Of a DNA stretch of 35,457 bases, positions 6,604-16,261 are shown piece after piece; position 1 is the stretch's first letter; the number at the start of each line of letters is the position of its first letter. The notes beneath the pieces were generated by a model, which saw nothing but the letters and a program-made list of their open reading frames with translations, was not told the DNA's origin and did not search any database. The stretch is from Alphaproteobacteria bacterium (GTDB lineage: Bacteria; Pseudomonadota; Alphaproteobacteria; Sphingomonadales; Kordiimonadaceae). The DNA is taken from NCBI GenBank assembly GCA_021774695.1, contig JAJFIU010000100.1, positions 1 to 35,457 on the forward strand, in the 5' to 3' direction. Both the position numbers and the translations under genes were made by a program.

Positions 6604-7950
6604 ATGTCCCTGGACATCGGTGCTGAAAGCAGCGCAGATGGTCGGCGCCCGAAGCCTGATAAGGCTGAGGTCTCGGAACTACCCGGAAACAATAAATCCG
6701 GTAGGCGGCGTAAGCCGAACCGAGGCAGGAGGCACGCAGACGCTGCAAAACAGAATTTCGGCCGCGGAAATTCGCGGGATCAGGCGAACAGCTCCGGTCA
6801 GCAGGCGAACAGCCCCGGTCAGCAGGCGAACAGCTCCGGTCAGGCAACTGGAAAAAAGAAACCTCGCACAGATCAGAACGGTAATAAACCTCGCAGAAGT
6901 GCCGTATACAGCGCGATTGATTTGGGCACTAATAACTGTCGACTTTTGATAGCGAAACAGTCGCAAAATGGCTTCCGGGTTATCGATGCCTTCTCGCGCA
7001 TTGTGCGCCTCGGTGAAGGCGTTGGTGCGGATAACAGGCTGTCCGAAGAAGCGATGGACAGAACCATCGAAGCCCTCAAGGTTTGCGCCGAAAAACTAGC
7101 TCGCCGAAATGTAAACTGCATGCGCCATGTGGCAACAGAAGCCTGTCGTATCGCCGACAATTCGGCTGAGTTCGTCGCGCGGGTGAAGCAAGAAACCGGT
7201 ATTAACCTAGATGTCATTTCCGCTGGCGAAGAAGCCCGGTTGGCAGTTCTGGGATGCCAATCTCTGATTGCACCTGATATGAAAAACGTTCTGGTGTTTG
7301 ATATCGGTGGCGGCAGCACGGAATTGATCTGGGTTAAATGCCAGCGGGGCAGCGTGAACGAGATTCATGGCTGGATGTCTGTGCCTTGGGGTGTTGTTAA
7401 TTTGACCGAAAAATTCGCCGCCCCGGGAACGCAAGACAGCAGTAAAAAATACCGTGATATGGTCGAGACGATTGCACGCCAACTTCAGGCATTTGAAGGT
7501 GCTCACCAGTTGAGCGCTGTTTTAGGCGGGCACGATACACAGTTTTTAGGCACTTCAGGCACCGTGACAACGCTTGCCAGCCTTCATTTGGGCTTACCCC
7601 GATATATCCGTGATAAAGTGGACGGCGCCTGGATGAAATCCGACGATATCAGCGCTCTGTCGCGCCAGGTTGCCGAGATGTCGCCTCAAGAGCGCGCCGC
7701 CGAGCCCTGCATCGGCGAAGAACGTGCAGACCTTGTTGTTGCGGGCTGCGCCATATTGGAGGCCATTTTGAACATGTGGCCCATGCCCAGTTTGCGTGTT
7801 GCTGACCGAGGTATCCGTGAAGGCATTCTTCGGGGCTTGATGCAAATAGATGAACCGCCGCGCCATGTAATAAAACCACCGGTAAACTCAAGTGCCACAC
7901 CGCGAACTCACAATGGATCGCAAAATAATAAAACAGGACGGACACGGTAA
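6604..7950 (+). CDS. ppx: Ppx/GppA phosphatase (exopolyphosphatase family)
   Basis: Expected to release phosphate from polyphosphate or hydrolyse pppGpp, linking it to phosphate storage and the stringent response; which substrate applies cannot be told. 448 residues. The ASKHA fold is seen at SAIDLGTNNCRLLIA (about 103-117, phosphate loop) and VFDIGGGSTELIWV (about 232-245), with GTSGTVTTLASLHLGL further on, all family motifs. Residues 1-100 are an unusual Arg/Lys/Gln/Ser-rich, probably disordered tail with three copies of QANSxGQ encoded by a 21-nt tandem repeat. The catalytic core alone is about the size of short Ppx proteins. The stop overlaps the rlmE start by one base (TAATG), so the two are translationally coupled. 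Confidence 0.9.
   Translation: MSLDIGAESSADGRRPKPDKAEVSELPGNNKSGRRRKPNRGRRHADAAKQNFGRGNSRDQANSSGQQANSPGQQANSSGQATGKKKPRTDQNGNKPRRSAVYSAIDLGTNNCRLLIAKQSQNGFRVIDAFSRIVRLGEGVGADNRLSEEAMDRTIEALKVCAEKLARRNVNCMRHVATEACRIADNSAEFVARVKQETGINLDVISAGEEARLAVLGCQSLIAPDMKNVLVFDIGGGSTELIWVKCQRGSVNEIHGWMSVPWGVVNLTEKFAAPGTQDSSKKYRDMVETIARQLQAFEGAHQLSAVLGGHDTQFLGTSGTVTTLASLHLGLPRYIRDKVDGAWMKSDDISALSRQVAEMSPQERAAEPCIGEERADLVVAGCAILEAILNMWPMPSLRVADRGIREGILRGLMQIDEPPRHVIKPPVNSSATPRTHNGSQNNKTGRTR
6781..6843 (+). repeat. 21-nt tandem repeat, three copies, inside ppx
   Basis: Three head-to-tail units starting CAGGCGAACAG; units 1 and 3 are identical and unit 2 differs at one base (T to C, Ser to Pro). The unit is a multiple of three, so copy-number change would lengthen or shorten the ppx tail without breaking the frame. 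Confidence 0.95.
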
Positions 7951-8651
7951 TGTCAAAAGGGTGGAACAGGCAGTCGCAGACCAAAAGCCGTGCGCGCGGG
8001 GCTAAGGTACGGGTGAAATCTGCTCGCGGACGTAAACCATCGTCTACTCGCTGGTTGCAGCGACAGTTAAACGACCCTTATGTGGCGGAAGCGAACCGTT
8101 TGGGGTACCGGACACGCGCCGCTTTCAAGCTTCTGGAGTTGGATGATCGCTATGATTTCATCAAGGGGTCGAAGCGGGTTGTTGATCTCGGCTGCGCGCC
8201 CGGCGGATGGACCCAAATTCTGACCGCAAAACTGCCAGCGAACACTCAAATTATTGGTATAGATCTTCAGGAAGTTGAACCCATTGCAGGTGCGGATCTG
8301 TGGGTTATGGATTTCCTTGACGCCGACGCCGAAGACCGGTTGATTGCAGAGCTTGGTGGCCCTGTGGACCTGGTGGTTTCAGACATGGCAAACTCGGCTA
8401 CCGGTCACCGTCAAACTGATCAAATGCGCACGATGGCACTGTGTGACGCTGCGCTGGATTTTGCCATTAAAGTACTGGGTGAAGGCGGCATCTTTGTTGC
8501 CAAAGTATTGCAAGGTGGCAGCGACAACAGCTTGATGACGCGAATGCAACAGCATTTCAAATCAGTGAAGCATGCCAAACCACCCGCCAGCCGAGCCGAT
8601 TCGAAAGAATGGTTCGTCCTTGCTCAAGGTTTCAAGGGCAAAAGCAGCTAG
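7950..8651 (+). CDS. rlmE: 23S rRNA (uridine(2552)-2'-O)-methyltransferase
   Basis: FtsJ/RrmJ methyltransferase that modifies U2552 in the ribosomal A-loop during large-subunit assembly, using SAM. 233 residues. The catalytic tetrad K-D-K-E is intact: K60 in RAAFKLLELD, D145 in VVSDMAN, K185 in FVAKVLQGG and E220 in SKEWFVLA. SAM motif I is VVDLGCAPGGWTQIL (77-91). The N-terminal 35 residues are strongly basic, as expected for rRNA binding and as often seen in alphaproteobacterial RlmE. Its ATG shares its A with the ppx stop codon. ppx-rlmE coupling, with guaB and rsmB nearby, is a familiar alphaproteobacterial neighbourhood. Confidence 0.96.
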   Translation: MSKGWNRQSQTKSRARGAKVRVKSARGRKPSSTRWLQRQLNDPYVAEANRLGYRTRAAFKLLELDDRYDFIKGSKRVVDLGCAPGGWTQILTAKLPANTQIIGIDLQEVEPIAGADLWVMDFLDADAEDRLIAELGGPVDLVVSDMANSATGHRQTDQMRTMALCDAALDFAIKVLGEGGIFVAKVLQGGSDNSLMTRMQQHFKSVKHAKPPASRADSKEWFVLAQGFKGKSS

Positions 8652-8854
8652 AAAAATATACCTGAATTGCGTGCTCGCGCTGTTGTGAGCGCTTGCCTGC
8701 AGAATCCCGTTGCTTTTTAGGGCCGCTTCGCGGTATTGAAGCGCGAACATCCAAACCCTGGATCCAAGTGGATTTCGCCTTTCCCACATAAGACTGAAAG
8801 GCAAGGGCTGCCGTGCTATCAGGCGCAAATGCCCCTAGAAACGCAGGAACTATT

Positions 8855-10324
8855 ATGGATATTCGCCTCGGCCTAACGTTTGATGACGTTCTTCTCCTTC
8901 CCGCAGCTAGCGATGTGATGCCCGGTCAAGTTAACGTGGCAACTCGCGTTACTAAATCAATCGAGCTTAACATCCCGCTTTTGTCCGCAGCGATGGACAC
9001 CGTAACCGAAGCACCGATGGCAATTGCCATGGCGCAGGCGGGCGGCATGGGCGCGTTGCACCGCAACATGACCGATGAAGAACAGGCGGCGATGGTTCGT
9101 TCGGTGAAAAAATACGAATCAGGCATGGTGGTTAATCCGGTAACAATGTTCCCTGACCAGACACTGGCAGATGCCCTGGAATTGATGGATCGCCACAAAA
9201 TATCAGGTATTCCGGTTGTAGAGCGCGGCGAGGGCACTGGCGCCAACAAACTGGTTGGTATTTTAACCCACCGTGATGTTCGCTTTGCCACTCATATGCA
9301 GCAACCCGCCCATGAATTGATGACAAAAAAAGTTATCACCGTGAAAGAAGGTGTTTCCTCAGATGAGGCCAAGCGCCTTTTCCATCAACATCGCATTGAA
9401 AAATTGATTGTTGTTGACGACGAATATCGCTGCGTGGGGCTGGTGACCGTCAAAGACATGGAAAAAGCTGTTGCACACCCGAATGCCTGTAAAGATTCTA
9501 AGGGTCGCTTGCGCGTAGCTGCTGCGACAACTGTTGGTGATAAGGGTTTTGAACGCGCTGGTGCACTGGCGGACGCAGAGTGTGACTTGATCGTGCTTGA
9601 TACTGCGCACGGCCATTCTTCCCGCGTGATTGAGCAGGTTAGCCGCATTAAAAAAGCGTTCGGTAATGTTCAACTGATCGCTGGAAACATCGCTACCGCT
9701 GAAGCGGCAGAGGCGTTGATCGGAGCGGGTGCTGACGGTCTTAAAGTTGGTATTGGCCCTGGTTCTATTTGTACCACCCGTATTGTTGCAGGCGTCGGTG
9801 TGCCGCAGCTAACTGCGGTCAACGATGTTGCCGAAGCCGCCATTAAACAGGGTATACCCATCATTGCGGACGGTGGTCTCAGAACATCAGGCGATGTTGC
9901 CAAGGCAATCGCTGCTGGTGCCAACCTGTGCATGGTGGGATCATTGCTTGCCGGCACCGAAGAAGCGCCGGGCGAAGTTTTCCTCTATCAGGGCCGGTCC
10001 TATAAAGCATATAGGGGCATGGGCTCGGTTGGTGCCATGGCGCGCGGCTCGGCAGATCGTTATTTTCAGGACGACGTCAAAGATGCCTTGAAGCTGGTGC
10101 CGGAAGGCGTGGAAGGCCAGGTGCCTTATAAGGGTTCAACCTCGACTGTGTTGCACCAACTTGTCGGTGGTCTCCGTGCCAGCATGGGCTACACCGGTAA
10201 CCGGACCATTAATGATATGCGGGCAAATGCGAAGTTCGTTCGAATAACCAATTCCGGTTTGCAGGAAAGCCACGTGCATGATGTAACCATCACGCGCGAA
10301 TCGCCTAATTACCCTGCGGGATAA
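8855..10324 (+). CDS. guaB: IMP dehydrogenase
   Basis: Oxidises IMP to XMP with NAD+, the committed step of GTP synthesis. 489 residues. The (beta/alpha)8 barrel starts [11 protein letters not shown], is interrupted by two CBS domains (about 95-205, [18 protein letters not shown] and [13 protein letters not shown]), and carries the catalytic loop [13 protein letters not shown] with Cys306 attacking IMP, then the mobile flap [19 protein letters not shown] 8855 was chosen because GCAGGA precedes it at 7-8 nt and [16 protein letters not shown] is the normal family start; the frame is open to an upstream GTG at 8813. A 200-nt gap from rlmE suggests its own promoter, which was not located. Confidence 0.97.
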   Translation: MDIRLGLTFDDVLLLPAASDVMPGQVNVATRVTKSIELNIPLLSAAMDTVTEAPMAIAMAQAGGMGALHRNMTDEEQAAMVRSVKKYESGMVVNPVTMFPDQTLADALELMDRHKISGIPVVERGEGTGANKLVGILTHRDVRFATHMQQPAHELMTKKVITVKEGVSSDEAKRLFHQHRIEKLIVVDDEYRCVGLVTVKDMEKAVAHPNACKDSKGRLRVAAATTVGDKGFERAGALADAECDLIVLDTAHGHSSRVIEQVSRIKKAFGNVQLIAGNIATAEAAEALIGAGADGLKVGIGPGSICTTRIVAGVGVPQLTAVNDVAEAAIKQGIPIIADGGLRTSGDVAKAIAAGANLCMVGSLLAGTEEAPGEVFLYQGRSYKAYRGMGSVGAMARGSADRYFQDDVKDALKLVPEGVEGQVPYKGSTSTVLHQLVGGLRASMGYTGNRTINDMRANAKFVRITNSGLQESHVHDVTITRESPNYPAG

Positions 10325-10376
10325 AGATTGAATAATAATTTTGATTGATCGGTGAAAACTGAAAGGGCAATTAAGT

Positions 10377-10856
10377 ATGCCCGACGTGGTCTTAAAAGCA
10401 GTAGATTCTGAGGATTGTGCCTTTTTCTTCAATCATCAAACCGATGCACAGGCTAATGAAATGGCTGCTTTCGGCTCTAAAGACCCGCATGATAAAGGCG
10501 CTTTTTATGCTCGGTGGCAGCGAATATTGGAGAATCCGGAGATTGTGTGCCGGACCGTGATGGCCGATGCGCATGTCGCAGGATATGTTGCTCATTTTGA
10601 GCAGTTGGGAAAACCATCCATAAGCTACTGGATTGGAAGGTCTTTTTGGGGCAAGGGAATTGCCACAGAAGCGGCGCGTCAGTTTCTGCAACTGATCGCG
10701 GTGCGCCCCTTATATGCACGTGTTGCCTTATCTAATTTGGAGTCAGTAAACGTTCTTACCAAGAATGGGTTTAAGCAAATGGCTACCGAGAGCAGTTATT
10801 CAGAGGCGCGTGACGCCTTAGTTGAAGAAGCGATATATTCGCTGGAGCACGATTAA
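10377..10856 (+). CDS. GNAT-family N-acetyltransferase (RimJ/RimL-like)
   Basis: 159 residues with the single GNAT fold. The acetyl-CoA pyrophosphate loop reads GRSFWGKGIATEAA (about 82-95), matching R/Q-x-x-G-x-G/A, and the late SNLESVNVLTKNGFK stretch is the typical C-terminal beta-bulge and helix of RimJ/RimL-type enzymes. The acceptor, an amino group on a small molecule or protein N-terminus, cannot be inferred. It lies 52 nt after guaB and 39 nt before rsmB on the same strand, so co-transcription is likely, but gene content gives no functional link. The ribosome site (AAAGGG, about 11 nt away) is poorly spaced. Confidence 0.88.
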   Translation: MPDVVLKAVDSEDCAFFFNHQTDAQANEMAAFGSKDPHDKGAFYARWQRILENPEIVCRTVMADAHVAGYVAHFEQLGKPSISYWIGRSFWGKGIATEAARQFLQLIAVRPLYARVALSNLESVNVLTKNGFKQMATESSYSEARDALVEEAIYSLEHD

Positions 10857-10895
10857 CATGTGTAAGCAAACCTCAAAAATGTCAGGTAATTTATA

Positions 10896-12221
10896 ATGCG
10901 GCCAGCAGCTCGCCTTCAAGCGGTTATTGAAATCCTCGACGGCGTGGAAGAGGGCATCCGCACCCTCGGTACACCGGCCGATAGAGTTGTTGCAGACTAT
11001 TGCCGCAACAGACGCTTTATCGGGTCGAAAGACCGTCGCTCGATTTTGGCGCTGTCTTACGATGTTATTCGCCGCAGGGGTTTCCATTTGTGGCGCATCG
11101 CGGCTGCGGGTTTGTCGGCGAATGGGCGCGCCTTGCTGATTAGTCATTTGGCGCATGCTACGCCGGAAGAGTTGGCTTTGTTTGGGGATGCAGTTGCCCA
11201 CAGCCCGGTCGAATTATCTGATAGCGAACAGCAGGCGGTCGCACAGTTTGCGAGCTTGCAAACAACAGCCAATACCCCTTTATCAGCGTCCCATGAAGTG
11301 CCAGAATTTATCGAGCCAGCGTTACGCGAAAGGTTTGGCGCTGACTTTGAAGGCGCTATTGCGGCATTGAACGAGACCGCGCCGTTGGATATTAGAAGCA
11401 ATCCGCTGCGGCCGTATGAAGACTTAAGTAAAGACCTGATAGAAATTTCAGAAGACATTGAAAAACTTAATTATTCACCAATTGGGTTTAGATCAAATAG
11501 CAAAGTGCGCGTCACTGGAACAGAGCTATATACTTCCGGCAAAATTGAAGTTCAGGATGAAGCCGCGCAAGTGGCTTGTTACTTGGTTGACGCAAAGCCC
11601 GGCATGGCGGTGGTCGATCTTTGCGCGGGTGCTGGCGGCAAAAGTCTGCTTTTGTCAGCCCTGATGAACAATAAGGGCCAGGTGTTTGCATTTGATGTGT
11701 CGGCAAAACGGTTATCGGCGCTATCGGCAAGGTCGCAGCGGGCAGGCTGCCGCAATATTCAGGTGAAAGCTGTTCCCGAGGTCGGCGAAAACCGTGCGCG
11801 CATATTGTCGGGGTTTACCGGCAAGGCAGACAGGGTTGTCGTCGATGCCCCGTGCTCGGGCACTGGTACCTGGCGTCGCAATCCAGATCAGCGATGGCGT
11901 TTGTCAGCAGATCAAATTGCCGAGTACGGGGCTGTCCAGTTGGGACTGCTAACCGACGGCGCGCATATGGTGGCTAAGGGCGGCCGGCTGGTTTATATGA
12001 CCTGTTCGGTATTGGCCGAGGAAAATGAGGCGGTCGTGGAAGCTTTTTTTGCTGCCCACGGCACTACAGACTGGAAGCTGGTTAACTATAAGTCGGTCTG
12101 GACCAGCACTTTGGACAGCAAACTAGCGGCGACAGCCGCCAAAAATGAGTCCATGCTGCAACTCGTCCCTCACCAGCACCAGACTGACGGTTTCTTTGTT
12201 GCCATCCTTGAGAAAACCTAG
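10896..12221 (+). CDS. rsmB: RsmB/NOP-family rRNA (cytosine-5) methyltransferase
   Basis: SAM-dependent m5C methyltransferase, by position and layout the homologue of RsmB that modifies C967 in 16S rRNA. 441 residues. An N-terminal NusB-like helical region spans about 1-130, then the catalytic domain with SAM motif I VVDLCAGAGGKSLLL (239-253), motif IV DAPCSGTGTWRRNPD with Cys320, and motif VI YMTCSVLAEEN with the catalytic Cys370. Both cysteines needed by the m5C RNA methyltransferase mechanism are present. In many alphaproteobacteria rsmB sits between guaB and guaA; here guaA does not follow and DoxX occupies its place. The symbol is by family and context; other NOP/Sun paralogues are possible. 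Confidence 0.9.
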   Translation: MRPAARLQAVIEILDGVEEGIRTLGTPADRVVADYCRNRRFIGSKDRRSILALSYDVIRRRGFHLWRIAAAGLSANGRALLISHLAHATPEELALFGDAVAHSPVELSDSEQQAVAQFASLQTTANTPLSASHEVPEFIEPALRERFGADFEGAIAALNETAPLDIRSNPLRPYEDLSKDLIEISEDIEKLNYSPIGFRSNSKVRVTGTELYTSGKIEVQDEAAQVACYLVDAKPGMAVVDLCAGAGGKSLLLSALMNNKGQVFAFDVSAKRLSALSARSQRAGCRNIQVKAVPEVGENRARILSGFTGKADRVVVDAPCSGTGTWRRNPDQRWRLSADQIAEYGAVQLGLLTDGAHMVAKGGRLVYMTCSVLAEENEAVVEAFFAAHGTTDWKLVNYKSVWTSTLDSKLAATAAKNESMLQLVPHQHQTDGFFVAILEKT

Positions 12222-12266
12222 TTTTCTATCGTCAGGAACGGTCTTAAACTACACGAAATATGGACG

Positions 12267-12719
12267 ATGCCAGACAATACCGACAGTACCAAAATAGGCG
12301 ATAGCATTTCCGGGCTTATTTTATTCAGAATACTCCTGTGTGGTATTATTGCGGCCCATGGCTGGGCACGATTGCTGTCTGACGGCGTGTTGCCGTTCGG
12401 AGGCTTTCTGGATACCCACGACATCCCGGGCGGTGTACTAATAGCTTGGGTAATAACTCTGCTGGAAATTGTCGGCAGCATTGTGATGGCGTTTGGGTCC
12501 CGCTATACTCCGCACTTGTGCGCTGTATACGCCGGTATTTATGCTGTTGGGATTGTCATGGTCCATATGCAGGAAGGCTGGTTTGTTGTTGGTCTGGGCA
12601 GAAACGGTATGGAGTATAGCGTTTTACTGATCGCTAGCCTGGTTTTGGTTGGTTACAACCATCTGCCACCTGAGGTGCACGGGCGCATTTTGGCTTTTAG
12701 AAAAGATACAGACAATTAA
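12267..12719 (+). CDS. DoxX-family membrane protein
   Basis: 150 residues with four predicted membrane spans (about 15-31, 57-77, 83-100 and 117-134) and the DoxX landmarks: an early R in the first span (LILFRILLCGIIAAHGWAR), the GGFLDTHDIPGG loop, and the LLEIVGSIVMAFG second span. Members include the thiosulfate:quinone oxidoreductase subunit DoxD and mycobacterial DoxX, but most are uncharacterised; no specific activity is claimed. It follows rsmB by 45 nt and precedes the TPR gene by 55 nt. Confidence 0.8.
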   Translation: MPDNTDSTKIGDSISGLILFRILLCGIIAAHGWARLLSDGVLPFGGFLDTHDIPGGVLIAWVITLLEIVGSIVMAFGSRYTPHLCAVYAGIYAVGIVMVHMQEGWFVVGLGRNGMEYSVLLIASLVLVGYNHLPPEVHGRILAFRKDTDN

Positions 12720-12774
12720 GAATTGCTGGCTATAATAGCCGCTGGATTTGACCATAGTTTGATGAGGTTAGTTG

Positions 12775-13275
12775 ATGCGTGTTCGGTTTTTAACAGTTGC
12801 AGCCCTGATTGGGGCATTTGCAGTATCTGGCACTTTTTCAGGGTTGGCTGCGGCAGACGATAAATATAAGCAAGTTTCGCGCACCCTTGTCAGCCAAGCA
12901 ATTGCAGCCCAAAAAGCCGACAAGGCCGAAGATGCACAAACCCTGTTTGAGCGAGCGTTGGTCGCTGACCCCGCTAACTTACAAGCACTTATCGGTTTGG
13001 GTCAAACGCATGAAGCGCAGGGCCGAGTGGGCCGTGGCTTGAAATATTATCGTCAGGCGCTGGCCATCGACCCGAACGAGCATGTGGCGCTTGAGGCGCA
13101 AGCGGTTGCATTCCTGAAGCGCGATATGATCGAGCGAGCGGAAGCCAACCGGGACAAACTTGCACGATTATGCACAAGCGGCTGTAAGGCGCTAGACGCG
13201 GTCGCATCGGCACTTGATACATACAAGGCGGAAAAAGCCGAGGCTGATACTGACAAGGCTAGCAGCGGCGAATAG
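12775..13275 (+). CDS. secreted tetratricopeptide-repeat protein
   Basis: 166 residues. An N-terminal signal peptide (MRVRFLTVAALIGAFAVSG, cleavage likely after GLAAA near residue 27) directs export. Two or three TPR motifs follow (AQTLFERALVADPANLQALI and GLKYYRQALAIDPNEHVALE, each ending in the usual DPxN turn), then an RLCTSGCKALDA segment with two cysteines that could form a disulfide, and a charged Lys/Glu/Asp tail. Small periplasmic TPR proteins of this kind act as scaffolds; the partner is unknown. ATG 12775 is preceded by GAGG at about 7 nt; a TTG one codon upstream was rejected. TATAAT at 12735-12740 may be part of a private promoter, but its -35 is poor. Confidence 0.85.
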   Translation: MRVRFLTVAALIGAFAVSGTFSGLAAADDKYKQVSRTLVSQAIAAQKADKAEDAQTLFERALVADPANLQALIGLGQTHEAQGRVGRGLKYYRQALAIDPNEHVALEAQAVAFLKRDMIERAEANRDKLARLCTSGCKALDAVASALDTYKAEKAEADTDKASSGE

Positions 13276-13315
13276 CAGGCACGTAACTGCTCCTGTAAAA
13301 ACTAAAAGATGATTG

Positions 13316-13339
13316 AAGGAGCCCTGAGGGCTCCTTTTT
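13316..13339 (+). terminator. Rho-independent terminator after the TPR gene
   Basis: AAGGAGCCC, loop TGA, GGGCTCCTT form a 9-bp stem ending in a TTTTT run on the plus strand, 40 nt after the TPR stop codon. It closes the transcription unit and separates it from the convergent M28 peptidase gene. Confidence 0.9.
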
Positions 13340-13356
13340 AACGCCTGCCAAGTTGT

Positions 13357-14754
13357 CTAAAAGATGCCTGTCCAATCCGCTGCCATATAGGTAAATACGG
13401 CCCATGCTGCAACATTTTGGCGCATGTCTTCTGGTTTTACTTTGTCGAAGGTATCGTCGGCTGTGTGATGCAGGTCGAAATACTGGTTTCCGTTTTGCAT
13501 CATGTCAATAACAGGCATTCCCATACGGCCAAGCTGACCAACATCTGGCCCGCCGCCTGCTACCCTGTCCGCTCTTACAACACCCAGTGCACCCATAATT
13601 TGCGCCATTTTATCAACAACAAAGGTCGCATCCGGGCGCACCTTGGAAGCCAAGGCCCACACCGGACCTGCGCCAAAGTCAGATTCAGCGCCGATAATGA
13701 GATGTTTGAGATTATCTTTATGCCTTTCAGCGTACTGGCGCGCACCAACAAGGCCGACTTCCTCTGCGGAGAACAGAACAACGCGAATGGTTCGTTTTGG
13801 CCGCGGCGCCATGCGTTTAATCAGGTCTGCAGCTGCCATGGTGATGGCAACACCTGCACCGTCATCAATGGCACCAGTGCCCAAATCCCAGCTATCAAGG
13901 TGGCTGCCAAGAATGACAACATCATCTGGAAATGTGGTGCCAGTGATTTCGCCGATGACATTGGCCATCTCTACCATGCCGTGGTCTTTGGTCTGAATAT
14001 CAAGGTGGAGTGTTACCGGCTTGCCTCGCTTGAGGATACGTTCTAGCTGGTCAGCGTCCGGATTAGACAATGCTGCTGCAGCAATGCGCGGTATATCAGC
14101 GGCGTAATTGACACCGCCGGTGTGGGGCATACGGTGGCTGTCTGTGCCGATAGACCGAATAACGAGTGCCAATGCACCTTTGCGCGCTGCTTCGCTTGCT
14201 CCGCGGCCACGCGCCTGTACAGCTGGGCCGTATCCTCTACCAGCGATATGGCGTTTCATCCGATTGGAGATGAAAACTATCTTGCCTTCAATGTCAGCGG
14301 TATCTGCGGCTTGAAGGTCTTCAAATGTAGCATAATGCACAATCTCGGCTGTCACACCGCCTACCGGCGTGGCGGCAGATTTACCGAGGGCGGTAACACG
14401 CAGTGACTGAGCGAAAGGGCTGACCACCCGCGCATGTTCCGAGAGACGCTCCCAGCGGGGCACTTGCACGGGCTCGGTATAAACCTTGTCGAAGCCGAGC
14501 GATTTGAATTTGGCTACGGCCCAATCGATCGCCACTTGTTCCTGCGGGCTGCCTGCAAGGCGCGGTCCGACTTCAGTAGTGAGCGATTCGAGCAGGTTAT
14601 AGGCTGTGTCCTCCTCCAAGGCGGCGTCACGGAGCGTCCTTGCCGTTTCAATGGTTGCATCGTCAAGCGGTGGCTGATCGTCTGCCAGTGTAGCTGTTGT
14701 TGCAATGAATACCGCTGCGAATGCAGCGGTTTTGACTAAATTTGTGACTGACAT
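13357..14754 (-). CDS. secreted M28-family zinc aminopeptidase with PA-domain insert
   Basis: 465 residues with an N-terminal signal peptide (about 1-24, ending TLADD). Residues 25-130 lead into a PA-like insert (about 135-245, VTAEIVHYATFEDLQ, KGALALVIRS), then the M28 catalytic core: ILGSHLDSWDLGTGAIDDGAG supplies the first His and the bridging Asp, VLFSAEEVGLVGA the catalytic Glu pair, AESDFG another ligand, and DLHHTADDTFDKV the last His. All metal-ligand positions are filled, so it should bind two zinc ions. It resembles plasma glutamate carboxypeptidase-like dipeptidases; exact specificity is not readable. An AGGGGG ribosome site is present. It follows trmFO by 55 nt on the same strand and may be co-transcribed with it. 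Confidence 0.92.
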   Translation of the reverse strand: MSVTNLVKTAAFAAVFIATTATLADDQPPLDDATIETARTLRDAALEEDTAYNLLESLTTEVGPRLAGSPQEQVAIDWAVAKFKSLGFDKVYTEPVQVPRWERLSEHARVVSPFAQSLRVTALGKSAATPVGGVTAEIVHYATFEDLQAADTADIEGKIVFISNRMKRHIAGRGYGPAVQARGRGASEAARKGALALVIRSIGTDSHRMPHTGGVNYAADIPRIAAAALSNPDADQLERILKRGKPVTLHLDIQTKDHGMVEMANVIGEITGTTFPDDVVILGSHLDSWDLGTGAIDDGAGVAITMAAADLIKRMAPRPKRTIRVVLFSAEEVGLVGARQYAERHKDNLKHLIIGAESDFGAGPVWALASKVRPDATFVVDKMAQIMGALGVVRADRVAGGGPDVGQLGRMGMPVIDMMQNGNQYFDLHHTADDTFDKVKPEDMRQNVAAWAVFTYMAADWTGIF

Positions 14755-14809
14755 AATGCCCCCTTGCTGTGCCTGAGTTTAACAGGAGCGCAGACTGGAT
14801 TAGCTCAAG

Positions 14810-16147
14810 TTAGACGTCAAGCGTTTCTATCCACTCAGCCAGCGCATCCAGCGCGCGCTTTGCCTTGGCGGGTTTGCGGTCTTTCTTTTTCATTTTGCCT
14901 TCCATGGGTGGAAACAGTCCAAAATTTACATTCATTGGCTGAAATGTTTTTGCGTCAGCGCCGCCAGTGATATGGGCAATAAGTGCACCAAAGGCGGTTG
15001 TTTCAGGCGGCGTAGTGGGTGTGCCGCCCAACTGCTCGGTTGCCGCCATCACGCCTGTCATCAAGCCCATTGCAGCACTTTCCACATAGCCCTCAACGCC
15101 GGTAATTTGCCCCGCAAACCGCAGTCGCGGGTCAGCTTTCATCCGCATCAAACTGTCTAGGACCAACGGGCTGTTGATGAAGGTGTTGCGGTGCAGGCCG
15201 CCAAGTCTTGCAAACTCTGCGTTTTCCAGGCCTGGAATGGATTTGAAAATACGTTTTTGTTCTCCGTATGTCAGTTTGGTTTGGAAACCGACCATATTGT
15301 AGAGCGTGCCTAGCTTGTTATCTTGCCGCAGTTGCACCACCGCGTGGCACCGCCCCTCAAAGTGAGGGCTTTGCAGACCAACTGGCTTCATCGGGCCGAA
15401 GCTCAGGGTTTCACGCCCGCGCTCGGCCATCACTTCAATGGGCATACAGCCTTCAAAATAGGGGGTGTCTTTTTCCCACTGTTTGAAATCCGCCTTTTCG
15501 CCCGAGTTCAGGGCGTCGATAAATCCATCATATTGCTCTTTGTTCATCGGCAGATTGATATAGTCAGCGCCTTCGCCTTTATCGTAGCGGCTTTGGAACC
15601 AGGCAATATCGAAATCGATGCTTTCCTTGTAAATTATCGGTGCGATGGCATCAAAAAACGCAAGGCTGTCTTCGCCGCATAGCTCAAGAATGGCTTCGGA
15701 AAGCGCCGGGGAGGTGAGCGGACCGGTTGCGATGATCACGCTGTCCCAGTCCTTGGGGGGCAGGCCGGAAATCTCTTCGCGTTCGATTGTGATTAGCGGG
15801 TGTGCCTCCAACTTGCTGGACACCTCCGCCGAAAACTCGTCCCGGTCTACCGCAAGCGCCGACCCGGCGGGCACTTTATGTTTGTCGGCGGAGGCAATGA
15901 TTAGCGAGTTCATGCGGCGCATTTCTTCGTGTAATAAGCCAACCGCGTTGTTTTCAGCATCGTCTGAGCGAAACGAGTTTGAACACACCAGTTCTGCTAG
16001 ACCATCAGTGTGGTGGGCATCGGTTTTTCTTACCGGGCGCATTTCGTGCAAAATTGCCGGTACACCGCGCGACGCGACTTGCCAAGCGGCTTCTGAACCG
16101 GCAAGGCCACCACCAATGATGTGAACGGGTTTGGTCATTTTGGTCAT
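14810..16147 (-). CDS. trmFO: tRNA uracil-54 C5-methyltransferase, folate/FAD-dependent
   Basis: Makes ribothymidine at position 54 of tRNA using methylenetetrahydrofolate and FAD, unlike the SAM-dependent TrmA. 445 residues, normal for the family. FAD-binding [11 protein letters not shown] lies at about 12-22, and the family blocks [31 protein letters not shown] and [16 protein letters not shown] follow; the CSNSFR segment carries the conserved family cysteine. Two ATGs (16147 and 16138) are possible; the ribosome site, GTAGGAAC, is about 12 nt from the first, so the exact start is uncertain. It is divergent from the membrane M28 gene and upstream of the secreted M28 gene. Confidence 0.95.
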   Translation of the reverse strand: MTKMTKPVHIIGGGLAGSEAAWQVASRGVPAILHEMRPVRKTDAHHTDGLAELVCSNSFRSDDAENNAVGLLHEEMRRMNSLIIASADKHKVPAGSALAVDRDEFSAEVSSKLEAHPLITIEREEISGLPPKDWDSVIIATGPLTSPALSEAILELCGEDSLAFFDAIAPIIYKESIDFDIAWFQSRYDKGEGADYINLPMNKEQYDGFIDALNSGEKADFKQWEKDTPYFEGCMPIEVMAERGRETLSFGPMKPVGLQSPHFEGRCHAVVQLRQDNKLGTLYNMVGFQTKLTYGEQKRIFKSIPGLENAEFARLGGLHRNTFINSPLVLDSLMRMKADPRLRFAGQITGVEGYVESAAMGLMTGVMAATEQLGGTPTTPPETTAFGALIAHITGGADAKTFQPMNVNFGLFPPMEGKMKKKDRKPAKAKRALDALAEWIETLDV

Positions 16148-16261
16148 TGCGAAAATTGTTCCTACTATTTGATCGCGCCTGTTTACCGGAGGCTGCCAAA
16201 TAATGTAAGAAAAAAGCGACTATCGAACGGCGGTACGCCGTAACTTGAAGGGTTTCCAAAT

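Noticed and set aside
13417-14046. 209-codon open frame on plus opposite the secreted M28 peptidase
   Set aside because: It is antisense to a gene with a complete set of catalytic motifs and a good ribosome site, and its translation shows no domain or signal.
16158-16172. possible LexA box upstream of trmFO (GTTC-N7-TTGA)
   Set aside because: The second half-site does not match GTTC, and trmFO is not an SOS gene.
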